From: a bacterium
Lineage (GTDB): Bacteria > Krumholzibacteriota > Krumholzibacteriia > LZORAL124-64-63
Assembly: GCA_016719645.1 (NCBI GenBank)
Contig: JADJYS010000006.1
Location: forward strand, 124,001-188,000
Length of the DNA: 64,000 nucleotides
Direction of reading: 5' to 3'
Part shown: in pieces, positions 36,778 through 45,100 of the stretch
How the letters are laid out: each line of letters opens with the position of its first letter
Numbering within the stretch: the first letter of the stretch is position 1
The notes under the pieces: model-generated
Told to the model about the DNA's origin: nothing
Seen by the model: only the letters and a program-made list of their open reading frames with translations
Databases searched by the model: none
Program-made: the position numbers and the translations under genes

Positions 36778-36960
36778 GTGCAGCGACGTAGGGAAGAAGC
36801 TGGTGTGCTCGTCCGCGACAAGTCCTTCGTGAAGTTCGAGCGGCTGCTGGCCAAGGCCGAGGCCGAAGGCCGCATCGACGGCGACTACAAGTGCCTGGTG
36901 TGCGGCATGCGGTACTCCCAGAAGGACGAGGCCGAGATCTGCTGCAAGATCCTCCCGTGA
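36778..36960 (+). CDS. Small cysteine-rich protein, probable zinc ribbon
   Basis: A 60-residue charged protein. GTG 36778 is chosen because a perfect AAGGAGG (36766-36772) lies five bases before it; the ATG at 36718 would put this ribosome-binding site inside the gene. The C-terminal half has CLVCGMRYS and EICCKIL, four cysteines able to bind one metal. The N-terminal half is a single amphipathic helix (VKFERLLAKAEAEG). I do not recognise the family. Confidence 0.6.
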   Translation: MQRRREEAGVLVRDKSFVKFERLLAKAEAEGRIDGDYKCLVCGMRYSQKDEAEICCKILP

Positions 36961-37006
36961 CCTCTGCCTGGCTCCCCGGTCGGGCCGACGGGATCCGGTG
37001 CGAATC

Positions 37007-37498
37007 ATGACCATCCTGCAATACTGTTCCGTCTGCAAGACGGAGTACGACATGGTCGTCGTCCCCACCGCCGACGGGGACGACGACGGCGTCGTGTGGC
37101 TGCAGTGCCCGAACTGCAAGGGCTTCCTGCCGAAGGTGAGCTCGAGCCTCGCCCTGCGCGGCGGCGCGCCCGCGGCGGCGCTCCCCGGGGACGGGCCGGC
37201 GGATCCCGACGCGTTCGACGACGACGACGACGGCGACGAACCGCCGCGCGCTGTCGCGCCGGAGCCCAGCGCCGCAGCGGACGCCGACCTGCTCGCCGAC
37301 CTGGACCTGGAGAAGGCGGTGCCGTACCGCCCCTGGCAGACCTACGCCGAGGGGGACGTCATCCACCACCTGGCCTGGGACGACTTCGGCCTCGTGGTGG
37401 GGAAGGAAGTGCTCCCCGGCAACCGCCGGGTCGTGATGGTCCGCTTCACGACCGCGGGCACGGTCCGCCTGATCGAGCAGGACGGCGTGGGGCCGTGA
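37007..37498 (+). CDS. Two-CxxC zinc-ribbon protein with acidic linker and Tudor-like C-terminal motif
   Basis: A 163-residue protein in three parts. Residues 1-45 have CSVC and CPNC, a zinc ribbon. Residues 50-110 are an Asp/Ala/Pro-rich linker. The C-terminus reads YAEGDVIHHLAWDDFGLVVGKE followed by VVMVRF and VRLIEQ, the layout of small SH3/Tudor-like modules (as at the C-terminus of UvrD/PcrA or in CarD-type proteins). ATG 37007 or GTG 36998 could be the start. A nucleic-acid or polymerase-binding role is plausible but unproven. Its stop overlaps the next start (GTGA). Confidence 0.6.
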   Translation: MTILQYCSVCKTEYDMVVVPTADGDDDGVVWLQCPNCKGFLPKVSSSLALRGGAPAAALPGDGPADPDAFDDDDDGDEPPRAVAPEPSAAADADLLADLDLEKAVPYRPWQTYAEGDVIHHLAWDDFGLVVGKEVLPGNRRVVMVRFTTAGTVRLIEQDGVGP

Positions 37499-38364
37499 CC
37501 GCCCCGTTCGTACGCTGCGCGCTGATCGCCGCCGCCTGTGCGGCGGCCGCGTCGGCCGCCCCGGCCGCGGCGCCCTGGGACGACGACCTGCCCTGGCCCT
37601 TCCTCGACGACGGGCGCGCCCTGCGCGTCGCCGCCTCCCGCTACGACGACTCCGCTTCGGGTTGGCAGCTCGGCGTGCTGGAACTCGCCGCCGTCCTGCG
37701 GCGCGACGTCGACGGCGTCGCCTACCTGCGCTGGCCCCACCTGGATTTCGCGAGCGGCGGGCGGACGGTCCTGGAACGCTGGCCCGACGCGGCGGGAGAG
37801 GGGGCGACCGCGGGCTGGCCCGGCGAGAGGCAGGTCGCGGGTTGGGGCCGGCCGGCGGTCGGCTACCTCGGCCGCACGCGCGTCCCCGGGCTGGGCCCGT
37901 TGCGGTGCGGGGCCGAGCTCGCCCTGCCCTTCGCGGCGAACGCGCTGTATCCCTTCGCCGCGCGCAGCCTCGCGCTGCGCGTGCAGGCGAGCCGCGCGTG
38001 GCGCTTGGACGGGGGCTTCACCTTGGAAGCCGGCGGCGGCCGCACCCTGAACCTGGGCGCGGCGGGCGACGTGCTCGCGCCGGCGGCGTTCCCCGGGCGC
38101 GGCGAACTGTCGGCGGGACTGGCCTGGCGGCCCGCGCCGGCGACGGCGCTCGCCCTGGCCGCGGTGCGCGGCGGAGGCGGGCGCGACAGCCGCCGGCTGC
38201 GCCTGTCCCTGGAGATGCCGCTCTCCGACGAGATCCGCCTGCAGGCCGGCTGGACCCGCGAGTTCGCGGACGCCGCCGACCGCCTCTTCCGCGACGGCCT
38301 GTTCCTGGGCCTCGCCCTGCCGGGTCTGGATGCTCCCGAAGGGAATGTGGACGCGGCGCCTTGA
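37495..38364 (+). CDS. Exported beta-rich protein, possible small outer-membrane barrel
   Basis: A 289-residue protein not assigned to a family. A signal peptide (CALIAAACAAAASAAPAAA) is followed by repeating amphipathic strands in the second half: LALRVQASRAWRL, FTLEAGGGRTLNLG, ELSAGLAWRPAPATALALAAVRG, RLRLSLEMPL, IRLQAGWTREF. These suggest an eight- to ten-stranded barrel, but the last residue is not the usual aromatic. GTG 37495 overlaps the previous stop. It ends right where the Fur-family promoter begins. Confidence 0.5.
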   Translation: MTAPFVRCALIAAACAAAASAAPAAAPWDDDLPWPFLDDGRALRVAASRYDDSASGWQLGVLELAAVLRRDVDGVAYLRWPHLDFASGGRTVLERWPDAAGEGATAGWPGERQVAGWGRPAVGYLGRTRVPGLGPLRCGAELALPFAANALYPFAARSLALRVQASRAWRLDGGFTLEAGGGRTLNLGAAGDVLAPAAFPGRGELSAGLAWRPAPATALALAAVRGGGGRDSRRLRLSLEMPLSDEIRLQAGWTREFADAADRLFRDGLFLGLALPGLDAPEGNVDAAP

Positions 38365-38389
38365 CAGCCGCGCGAACTCGCTGTATCAA
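38361..38389 (+). promoter_or_regulatory. Promoter of the Fur-family gene
   Basis: A perfect TTGACA (38361-38366), 17-base spacer and TATCAA (38384-38389), 55 bases before the GTG start. AT-rich sequence follows to about 38415, with no clear Fur box. Confidence 0.6.
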
Positions 38390-38444
38390 ATAGCGTGAAC
38401 ATGGATATCAGAATCACGTTATCCCCAGCGGGAGGTCGAGCAAC

Positions 38445-38939
38445 GTGGCGATTCGCAAAGAGGTGGCGCCCGAAGCGGTCAAGGAGAAGGAGCGCGCCTT
38501 CCAGAAGTTCATCCAGACCCGCGGCTTGAAGACCACCAAGCAGCGCAACACCATCGTCAGCGTCTTCTTCGGCCTGAAGGGGCACGTCTCGGTCGAGGAA
38601 CTGCTGCGCGAGGTCAAGGCCGTCAACCCGCGCATCGGCTACGCGACCGTCTACCGCACCCTGCACCTGCTGGTCGAGAGCAGCCTCGTCGAGGAGCGCC
38701 GTTTCGGCGACGGCCTCGCCCGCTACGAGGGGCACTCGGAGGTCGAGCATCACGACCACATGATCTGCCAGAACTGCGGGCAGATCTCCGAGTTCTTCAA
38801 CCCCCAGCTCGAGGCCCTGCAGGAGAAGCTCGCGGCCGAGCACGACTTCACGATCCACCGCCACCGGCTGGAGCTGTACGGCACCTGCGCCGACCCGGAG
38901 TCCTGCAACAACCGCAAGCGCGCCCTGGAAGGCAACTAG
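38445..38939 (+). CDS. Fur family metal- or peroxide-responsive transcriptional regulator
   Basis: A 164-residue regulator. The winged helix (residues about 20-90) contains LKTTKQRNTIVSVFF and the recognition segment GYATVYRTLHLL. The dimerisation domain has metal ligands in EHHDHMICQNCGQISEFF. A late C..D.ESC pair (CADPESC) could complete a structural zinc site with CQNC. It starts at GTG 38445 with GGGAGGT upstream. Fur, Zur, PerR and Nur are hard to tell apart by sequence. A near-consensus Fur box at 49199 in this window makes an iron-sensing role attractive but does not prove it. Confidence 0.88.
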   Translation: MAIRKEVAPEAVKEKERAFQKFIQTRGLKTTKQRNTIVSVFFGLKGHVSVEELLREVKAVNPRIGYATVYRTLHLLVESSLVEERRFGDGLARYEGHSEVEHHDHMICQNCGQISEFFNPQLEALQEKLAAEHDFTIHRHRLELYGTCADPESCNNRKRALEGN

Positions 38940-38960
38940 CACTCCCCTCCAACGGGGTCC

Positions 38961-38984
38961 CCGGCGCGGGCCGAGCCGCGCCGG
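38961..38984. repeat. Inverted repeat between fur-like gene and alr
   Basis: A perfect 9-bp stem (38961-38969 with 38976-38984) with a six-base loop. No T-tract follows, so termination is uncertain. Confidence 0.35.
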
Positions 38985-38999
38985 CCCGGGAAAGTCCCG

Positions 39000-40148
39000 A
39001 TGGAACCGACCGGCTGGCTCCGCATCCTGGTCGACCACGCCGCGCTGCGCGACAACGCGCGGCGTTTCCGGGAGCTGGTGCCCCCGGCGTGCCGCCTGCT
39101 GACGGTCGTGAAGTCCGACGGCTACGGCCACGGGCTGCTGCCGGCGGCCCGCGCCTTCCTCGACGGCGGCGCCGACCTGCTCGGCGTGCACACGGTCGGG
39201 GAGGCCGCGGCCCTGCGCGATGGCGGCATCGACGCCCCGGTGCTGATCCTCGGACCCGTGAACGCCGCGGGGGCCGCGCTCGCGGCCCGGCTCGGCGTCG
39301 AGGCGACCGTGGGCTCGCTGGCGGGACTGGCAGCCGCGCGAGCCGCGGCCGACCCCGCGCACCCCCTGCGGGTCCACCTCAAGGTCGAGACGGGCGTCAA
39401 CCGCCAGGGCATCGTCGAGGGCGAGCTGGACGCGGCCCTCGCCGTGCTGGAAGGCACCCCCGGGCTGCAGCTCGTCGGCGTCTCCAGCCACTACGCGGAC
39501 ATCGAGGACACCACCGACCACACCTGGGCCCGCGCCCAGACCGCGCGCTACGACGACTGGCTGTCGCGGCTGGCCGCGCGCGGCCACGGCGACCTGCAGC
39601 GCCACATGTCGTGCAGCGCCGCGACCATCCTCTGGCCCCAGGACCGGCGCGACCTCGTGCGCGTCGGCATCGCCGCGTACGGCGTCTGGCCCTCGCGCGA
39701 GACGCTGGTCTCGGCCCGCGCCGCCGGCACGTCCGGTCTGGACCTGCGCCCGGCGGCGACCTGGATCTGCGGCATCGCCCAGGTGCGCGACGTTCCCGCC
39801 GGCGAGACCGTGGGCTACGGGCGGACCTGGCGGGCGCCGGTCGATTCGCGCATCGCGGTGCTGCCGCTGGGCTACGCCGACGGCTACCCGCGGCGCCTCT
39901 CGAACCGGGCGCACGTGCTGGTGCGCGGCCGGCGCGCGCCGGTGCGCGGCCGGATCTGCATGAACCTGACGATGGTCGACGTGACGCACGTGCCCGGCGC
40001 CGCGGCGGGGGACGACGCGGTGCTGCTCGGCTCCCAGGGCGACGACCGCATCGGCGCCGAGCTGCTCGCCGACTGGCTCGACACGATCCCCTACGAAGTG
40101 CTGACCCTGCCCGGCGCGAGCTGGGAGCGGGTCGCGACCGGGAAGTGA
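39000..40148 (+). CDS. alr: Alanine racemase
   Basis: A 382-residue PLP enzyme making D-alanine for peptidoglycan. It has TVVKSDGYGHG with the PLP lysine near residue 39, HLKVETGVNRQGI, SSHYADIEDTTD, YGVWPS, and the C-terminal domain with ETVGYGRTW, LPLGYADGYPR (the catalytic tyrosine is expected in the early part of this domain) and CMNLTMVDVT. ATG 39000 gives normal length. The TerB-like gene begins three bases after the stop. Confidence 0.93.
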   Translation: MEPTGWLRILVDHAALRDNARRFRELVPPACRLLTVVKSDGYGHGLLPAARAFLDGGADLLGVHTVGEAAALRDGGIDAPVLILGPVNAAGAALAARLGVEATVGSLAGLAAARAAADPAHPLRVHLKVETGVNRQGIVEGELDAALAVLEGTPGLQLVGVSSHYADIEDTTDHTWARAQTARYDDWLSRLAARGHGDLQRHMSCSAATILWPQDRRDLVRVGIAAYGVWPSRETLVSARAAGTSGLDLRPAATWICGIAQVRDVPAGETVGYGRTWRAPVDSRIAVLPLGYADGYPRRLSNRAHVLVRGRRAPVRGRICMNLTMVDVTHVPGAAAGDDAVLLGSQGDDRIGAELLADWLDTIPYEVLTLPGASWERVATGK

Positions 40149-40150
40149 CC

Positions 40151-40606
40151 ATGTTCGACGCCTTGCGCAAGCTGATGACGCAGGAAGGCGCGGCCGCCGC
40201 GGACACCGTCGCCGGCGCCGACCACCGGCGGCGCCTGGCCACCGCCGCGCTGCTGCTGGAGGTCGCCTGGGCCGACGACACCGCCGGCGGCGTCGAGCGG
40301 GATTCGATCGCGGCCATCCTCGCCGAGCGGTTCGGCCTCGACGCGCGGGAGTCGTCCGCGCTGATGGAGGCCGCCGAGCAGCACCGCCACGACGCGACGG
40401 ACCTCTACAACACCACGGCCCTGCTGCGCACGTCCCTGACCCGCGGCGAACTGCGCGACGTCCTGGAAGCGCTGTGGCGCGTCGTCTACGCCGACGGGAA
40501 GCTCGACGCCCACGAGGACGCGCTGCTGCACCGCCTCGCCCGCATGCTCGGCCTCGACCACGCCGAACTCATCGCGCTGAAGCTCAAGGTCCGCGACGGG
40601 GGCTGA
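40151..40606 (+). CDS. TerB-like (tellurite-resistance/DjlA N-terminal fold) protein
   Basis: A 151-residue all-helical protein. It has the repeated TerB pattern of a helix with acidic residues: LLLEVAWADDTAGGVERDSI and, later, ALWRVVYADGKLDAHEDALLHRLARMLGL. The D-x-x-x-D/E-x-x arrangements bind metal in structurally known TerB proteins. Length is typical. The family occurs in stress-response and membrane-associated roles. Nothing in the neighbourhood indicates tellurite resistance, so only the fold is claimed. Confidence 0.8.
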   Translation: MFDALRKLMTQEGAAAADTVAGADHRRRLATAALLLEVAWADDTAGGVERDSIAAILAERFGLDARESSALMEAAEQHRHDATDLYNTTALLRTSLTRGELRDVLEALWRVVYADGKLDAHEDALLHRLARMLGLDHAELIALKLKVRDGG

Positions 40607-40712
40607 CGCGCCCGGCGCTTCCCGCCGGGGCCGCTCCAGGTGCGCCGACCGTACCCGCGGGTACATCTCCCGGCGGTTCTCCACCATCGTCCATCCTTTT
40701 AAGTCGATATCA

Positions 40713-40718
40713 TATAAT
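40713..40718 (+). promoter_or_regulatory. Consensus -10 box in an AT-rich patch
   Basis: TATAAT, within an AT-rich segment at 40697-40730 that stands out in a GC-rich setting, about 120 bases before the lipoprotein start. No good -35 lies 16-18 bases upstream. The reverse strand of the same patch shares the ten-mer TATATGATAT with the intergenic region at 54499. Confidence 0.4.
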
Positions 40719-40840
40719 GTGATACATCATTGGCCGCCCGTTGGCATCCTCCCTGCAACCGGCCCCGCCACGAGCTGGCAATGTCCCGTCGGCGCGGCAT
40801 TCCAACCGATGGGACCGGGGTCGGAATCAGGGAGGCGATC

Positions 40841-42025
40841 ATGAAACACGCGAAGCCGAACCATCGGCAAACCCTGCCGGGGCTGCTGAACTTGGCCGGG
40901 CTGCTGTTCATTTCGGGGCTGCTGGCGCTGGGAGCGACCGGCTGCGGCGACGAGCGCGGCGCGACCGTGCCCGGGGACGTCGCCGTCGACGACTACGAGG
41001 CGATGGATCTGGACAAGGCCTACGGCGGCCTGACCTACAGCGACGAGAGCCCGGCCTTCGGCGATGCGGAACTCGAGGCGATGTCCCTGGAGGACCAGGA
41101 GGCCGCGAGCGACGATCCCCTGCAGGACGACGCCGAGCTGGCGGGGCTCGAAGCCGCCGCGCTGGGCGGGGACGACCCCGCCGCGCCGCCGCCCCCGACG
41201 GTCATCGCGCTGCGCCTGACCTGGGGCCAGCTCGACGGGGCGCCCGAGGACATCCGCGAGGAGGTCCAGGGCCTGGACTGGAGCGGGCGGCTGCGCGTGG
41301 ACCGCGGCCTGGTCGTGGTGCGGCGCGTGATCCTGTTCGAGCGCCCGCGCGACCACCTGGTGCGGCCCCGCCCCGACCGGCGGACCGTGGCCTGGGTCTC
41401 GCACACCGGACCGCATTTCGACGGGCTGATCGTGGAGGTCGTGGTGCCCCCCGCCGCGCCCGATTCCGCGAGCGCCGGGACGCCGGCTCCCGTCATGCTG
41501 CACCTGGTCACGCCGCTGGTCGCGCTGGACATCCCGGTGGCGGAACTCGCCGGCCTGGACGTCACCCATCCGGTGGACGAACTGGGCAACGCCCTGCGCC
41601 TCGAAGGCCACCGCGTCACCGACGAGGACCTGTGCCCGAAGGGCTTCCTGGGCGGCATCTGGAAGGCCGACCGCGATTCCACGACCGTCGAGGGCGGCGT
41701 CTTCAAGGGCCGCTGGGTCGGCCTCTGGGGGCGCCTGCACGGCTTCGTGCGCGGCCGCTACGGGCTGGACAGCAGCGGCGAGCGGGTCTTCTTCGGCAAG
41801 TACATCGACCGGCAGGGCCGCTGCCGCGGGATGCTGGCGGGCGCCTGGGAGGCCGCGGATGCGTCCGGCCGCGGCGGGTTCCACGGCGAGTGGCACAACG
41901 CCGCCGCCACGGTCGAAGGGGTCCTCGGGGGCGAATATGTCCACGCCGCCGGGAGGCCGGCCGGCGTCTTCTCGGGCCGCTGGACCACGCTCTGCGACCA
42001 GGAAGCTGCAGAATCCCTGCGGTGA
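40841..42025 (+). CDS. Lipoprotein of unknown function with glycine-rich repeats
   Basis: A 394-residue protein. ATG 40841 is chosen over upstream starts because GGGAGG lies seven bases before it and a lipoprotein signal follows directly (LLFISGLLALGATGC). After an acidic linker (residues 35-110) comes a beta-rich domain (TVIALRLTWGQLDG...). The last 110 residues repeat a G-x-W/F-x-G pattern (FLGGIWKAD, FKGRWVGLWG, GMLAGAWEA, GFHGEWHN, GVFSGRWTT), like a small beta-meander. I do not recognise the family. An intrinsic terminator follows 33 bases after the stop. Confidence 0.65.
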   Translation: MKHAKPNHRQTLPGLLNLAGLLFISGLLALGATGCGDERGATVPGDVAVDDYEAMDLDKAYGGLTYSDESPAFGDAELEAMSLEDQEAASDDPLQDDAELAGLEAAALGGDDPAAPPPPTVIALRLTWGQLDGAPEDIREEVQGLDWSGRLRVDRGLVVVRRVILFERPRDHLVRPRPDRRTVAWVSHTGPHFDGLIVEVVVPPAAPDSASAGTPAPVMLHLVTPLVALDIPVAELAGLDVTHPVDELGNALRLEGHRVTDEDLCPKGFLGGIWKADRDSTTVEGGVFKGRWVGLWGRLHGFVRGRYGLDSSGERVFFGKYIDRQGRCRGMLAGAWEAADASGRGGFHGEWHNAAATVEGVLGGEYVHAAGRPAGVFSGRWTTLCDQEAAESLR

Positions 42026-42057
42026 CAGAGAGTTAGCCCGCATCCCGCCGGGCGGAC

Positions 42058-42093
42058 GGCGGCGGTCCCACCGGGACCGCCGCCTGTTTTATT
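42058..42093 (+). terminator. Intrinsic terminator after the lipoprotein gene
   Basis: A perfect 11-bp stem (42058-42068 with 42074-42084), CACCG loop, then TGTTTTATT. Confidence 0.85.
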
Positions 42094-42106
42094 GGGTCCT
42101 TCCACG

Positions 42107-42136
42107 TTGTCAGCCGCCATGCCCATGAGTTATAAT
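42107..42136 (+). promoter_or_regulatory. Promoter of the C25 protease gene
   Basis: TTGTCA (42107-42112), 18 bases and a perfect TATAAT (42131-42136), 55 bases before ATG 42192. One of the best promoters in the window. Confidence 0.7.
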
Positions 42137-42191
42137 CAAATACCCGCATAAGACTTCCGAATCTCGCATGTCCTGAGCCTGAGGAGTCACG

Positions 42192-45100
42192 ATGATGCGC
42201 TCTTGGTGCAAGGCAGCCGTTCTGCTGCTGACGCTGCTCGCCCTGGCCTCGGTCGCCGGTGCGGCCTGGATCCCGACGGGAAGCGGGGCCGTCGCGCCGC
42301 CGACGGTGGTGGCGACCGGATCCGGTGACGTGGTCACGCTGCGGATCGAGGTGCCGGGCTACAACCTCGACGGCGCGCTGATCGACGGCCGCCCCTACGC
42401 CAAGCTGGGCCTGCCCGGCGAGGCCTGGCTGATGGAGAAGGGCCTGCCCGAACTGCCGATGATCAACCGCAGCGTCGCGATCGCCGGCGTCGGCGTGCCG
42501 TCGCTGCGCGTCGTGGCGAGCGAGTGGACCGAGACCGCCGTCGATCCCGTCCTGCCTTCCAAGGGCCACTTCACCCGCGACCTCGATCCGGCGGGCATCG
42601 CCCACACCTTCGACGCCCTCTACCGCTCCGGCGGGACCTACCCCCTGGAGACGGCGACCCTCGGCGACCCGTTCATCGTGCGCGACGAGCGCGGCGTTTC
42701 CCTGCGCGTGGTCCCGTTCCAGTACGACGCCGGCCGCGGCGTGCTGCGCGTGCTGCGCAGCATGACCGTCGAGGTCGTCACCAAGGGCGGCGGCGGCCTG
42801 AACGAGCTGGCCCGCGCGGCCGCGCCCGCCGTCGACCCCGAGTTCGCCCGCATCTACCGCGGACTGTTCGCCAACTACGGGGCCGACAAGTACACGGCCA
42901 TCGGCACGACCGGCCGGATGCTCGTCGTCACGGCCGACGCCTACCAGGGCGCGCTGGCCCCGTTCGTCGCCTGGAAGCAGCAGAAGGGCATCCCGGTCGA
43001 GGTGATCACGATGTCCTCGGTGGGCGGGACGGCCACGGGCGTCCAGAGCGCCATCACCAACCGCTACAACGCGGACCCCGGCCTCACCTACGTGGTGCTC
43101 GTGGGCGACATCGCCGACGTGCCCACGCGCGTCGGCTCGTACGAGAGCGCGGATTCGGACCCGACCTACGCCATGGTCGCCGGCTCCGACCTCTACCCCG
43201 ACCTGTTCGTCTCGCGCATCTCGGCCTCCAACGTCAGCGAGGTCCAGCTGCAGGTCGCCAAGTTCGTCCGCTACGAGCGCGACCCCGACACCGGCGCCGC
43301 CGCCGAGTGGTACCACAAGGGGACCGGCCTGGCCTCGAACGAGGGCTCGCCGACCGACTACGAGCGCTGCAACCTGCTGCGCACGGACATGCTGGCCTAC
43401 ACCTTCACCTACGTCGACCAGATCTACCAGCCGACCGGGACCTCGGCGATGATCTCGGCCGCCCTGAACGAGGGCCGCAGCCTGGTCAACTACATCGGCC
43501 ACGGCAGCGGCACCAGCTGGAGCAACCCGCCGTTCGCCAACAGCAACGTCCTGGCCCTGACCAACGGCTGGAAGCAGCCCTGGCTGCTGGACGTGAGCTG
43601 CTCCAACGGCGACTTCTCGACCTCCGTCTGCTTCGCCGAGGCCTGGCTGCGCGCCGGTTCGGTCGCCCAGCCCAACGGCGCCATCGGCACCTACTCGGCC
43701 TCGACCCTGGCCTCCTGGGTGCCGCCCTGCGAGATGCAGGCCCACGCGGTGGACCTGCTCGTCGCCGAGCAGGCCAACATCCTGGGCGCCCTGTACTACT
43801 ACGGCGGCATGCAGGTGCTCGACACCTACCCCACGGGCGAGGGCCCGAAGCTCATCGAGCAGTACAACATCTTCGGCGACTGCTCGCTGATGGTGCGCAC
43901 CGACGCGCCCCTGGAGATCGCGCCCGCGCACCTGCCCGTCGTGCACCTCGGCACGCCGAGCTTCCAGGTGGACGTCGGCGTCCCCGGCGCCGTGGCCTGC
44001 CTCTACCGCGACGGCGTCATCCACGGCACGGCCGTCGCCGACGCCGGCGGTCTGGCGGACATCGCGCTGGACGTGCCGGTGACCACGCCCGGCGACGTGA
44101 CCCTCACGGTGACCGGCTACAACCTGACGACCTACCAGGCGACCCTGCTGGCCATCAACCCCTCGGTGGTCGTCCTGGACCCCGACACGATCGACGCCAA
44201 CGTCCCGACGGACGTCACCGTGACGGTGTACGGCCCCGACGGCACCACGCCGCTGCCCGGGATCGACGTCTGGGCCGAGGGCCTGGACTACACGACGGCC
44301 AGCGTGGCCACCGACGCCAACGGCGTGGCCGTGCTCGGCGTCACCTACCCGTTCGGCCCCTCGCTCGACGTCGTCGGCCGCGACCCCGCCGAGACCTACG
44401 AGCTGTTCCGCGAGCCCCTGACGGTCAACGCCCTGGCCCTGACGTCGCCGGACCTGACGGTGACCACGGACATCGGCATGACCGACCTGTTCCCGCTGAA
44501 CCTGCCCGGCACCCTGCACGCGACGTCCGGCGAGCCCGGCGCCACGCTGCACGCGGTGCTGCCGGACGGCGGCGAGCAGTCGACCGGCGCGGCGAGCCTG
44601 ACCTTGACCGCGGCCCAGACGGGCGTGGTCACGGGCATCATCGCGCTGAGCGGCTACGACCTGTACACCGAGACCTTCGACGTCGTCGAGGCCTACGGCC
44701 AGCTGACGGGCCACGTGAGCCTGGGCGGCTCGCCGGCGGTCGGCGCGGTCGTGCACGGCCTGGACGCCGGCATGGTCGAGGTCTTCTCGGCCACGACGAA
44801 CGCCTCGGGCGACTACGACGTGGGCGAGGACATCCTGGTCGACGACTACACCATCGTGGTGGACGTCTTCGGCTACCTGCACTTCGAGCAGGCGATGTTC
44901 CTGAACTACGGCGCCAACACGTTCGACGTCGCGATGGTCGCGGCGCCCTCGGGCGTGCTGACGGGCGTGATCAGCGACGCGGTGACCTTCGAGCCCCTGC
45001 AGGGGATCGTGCGCGTGTACCGCAGCGACAACGGCGCCCTGTACACCGAGACCACGAGCGACGCCTCGGGCCTGTTCACGACGGCGGCGCTGCCGTACTT

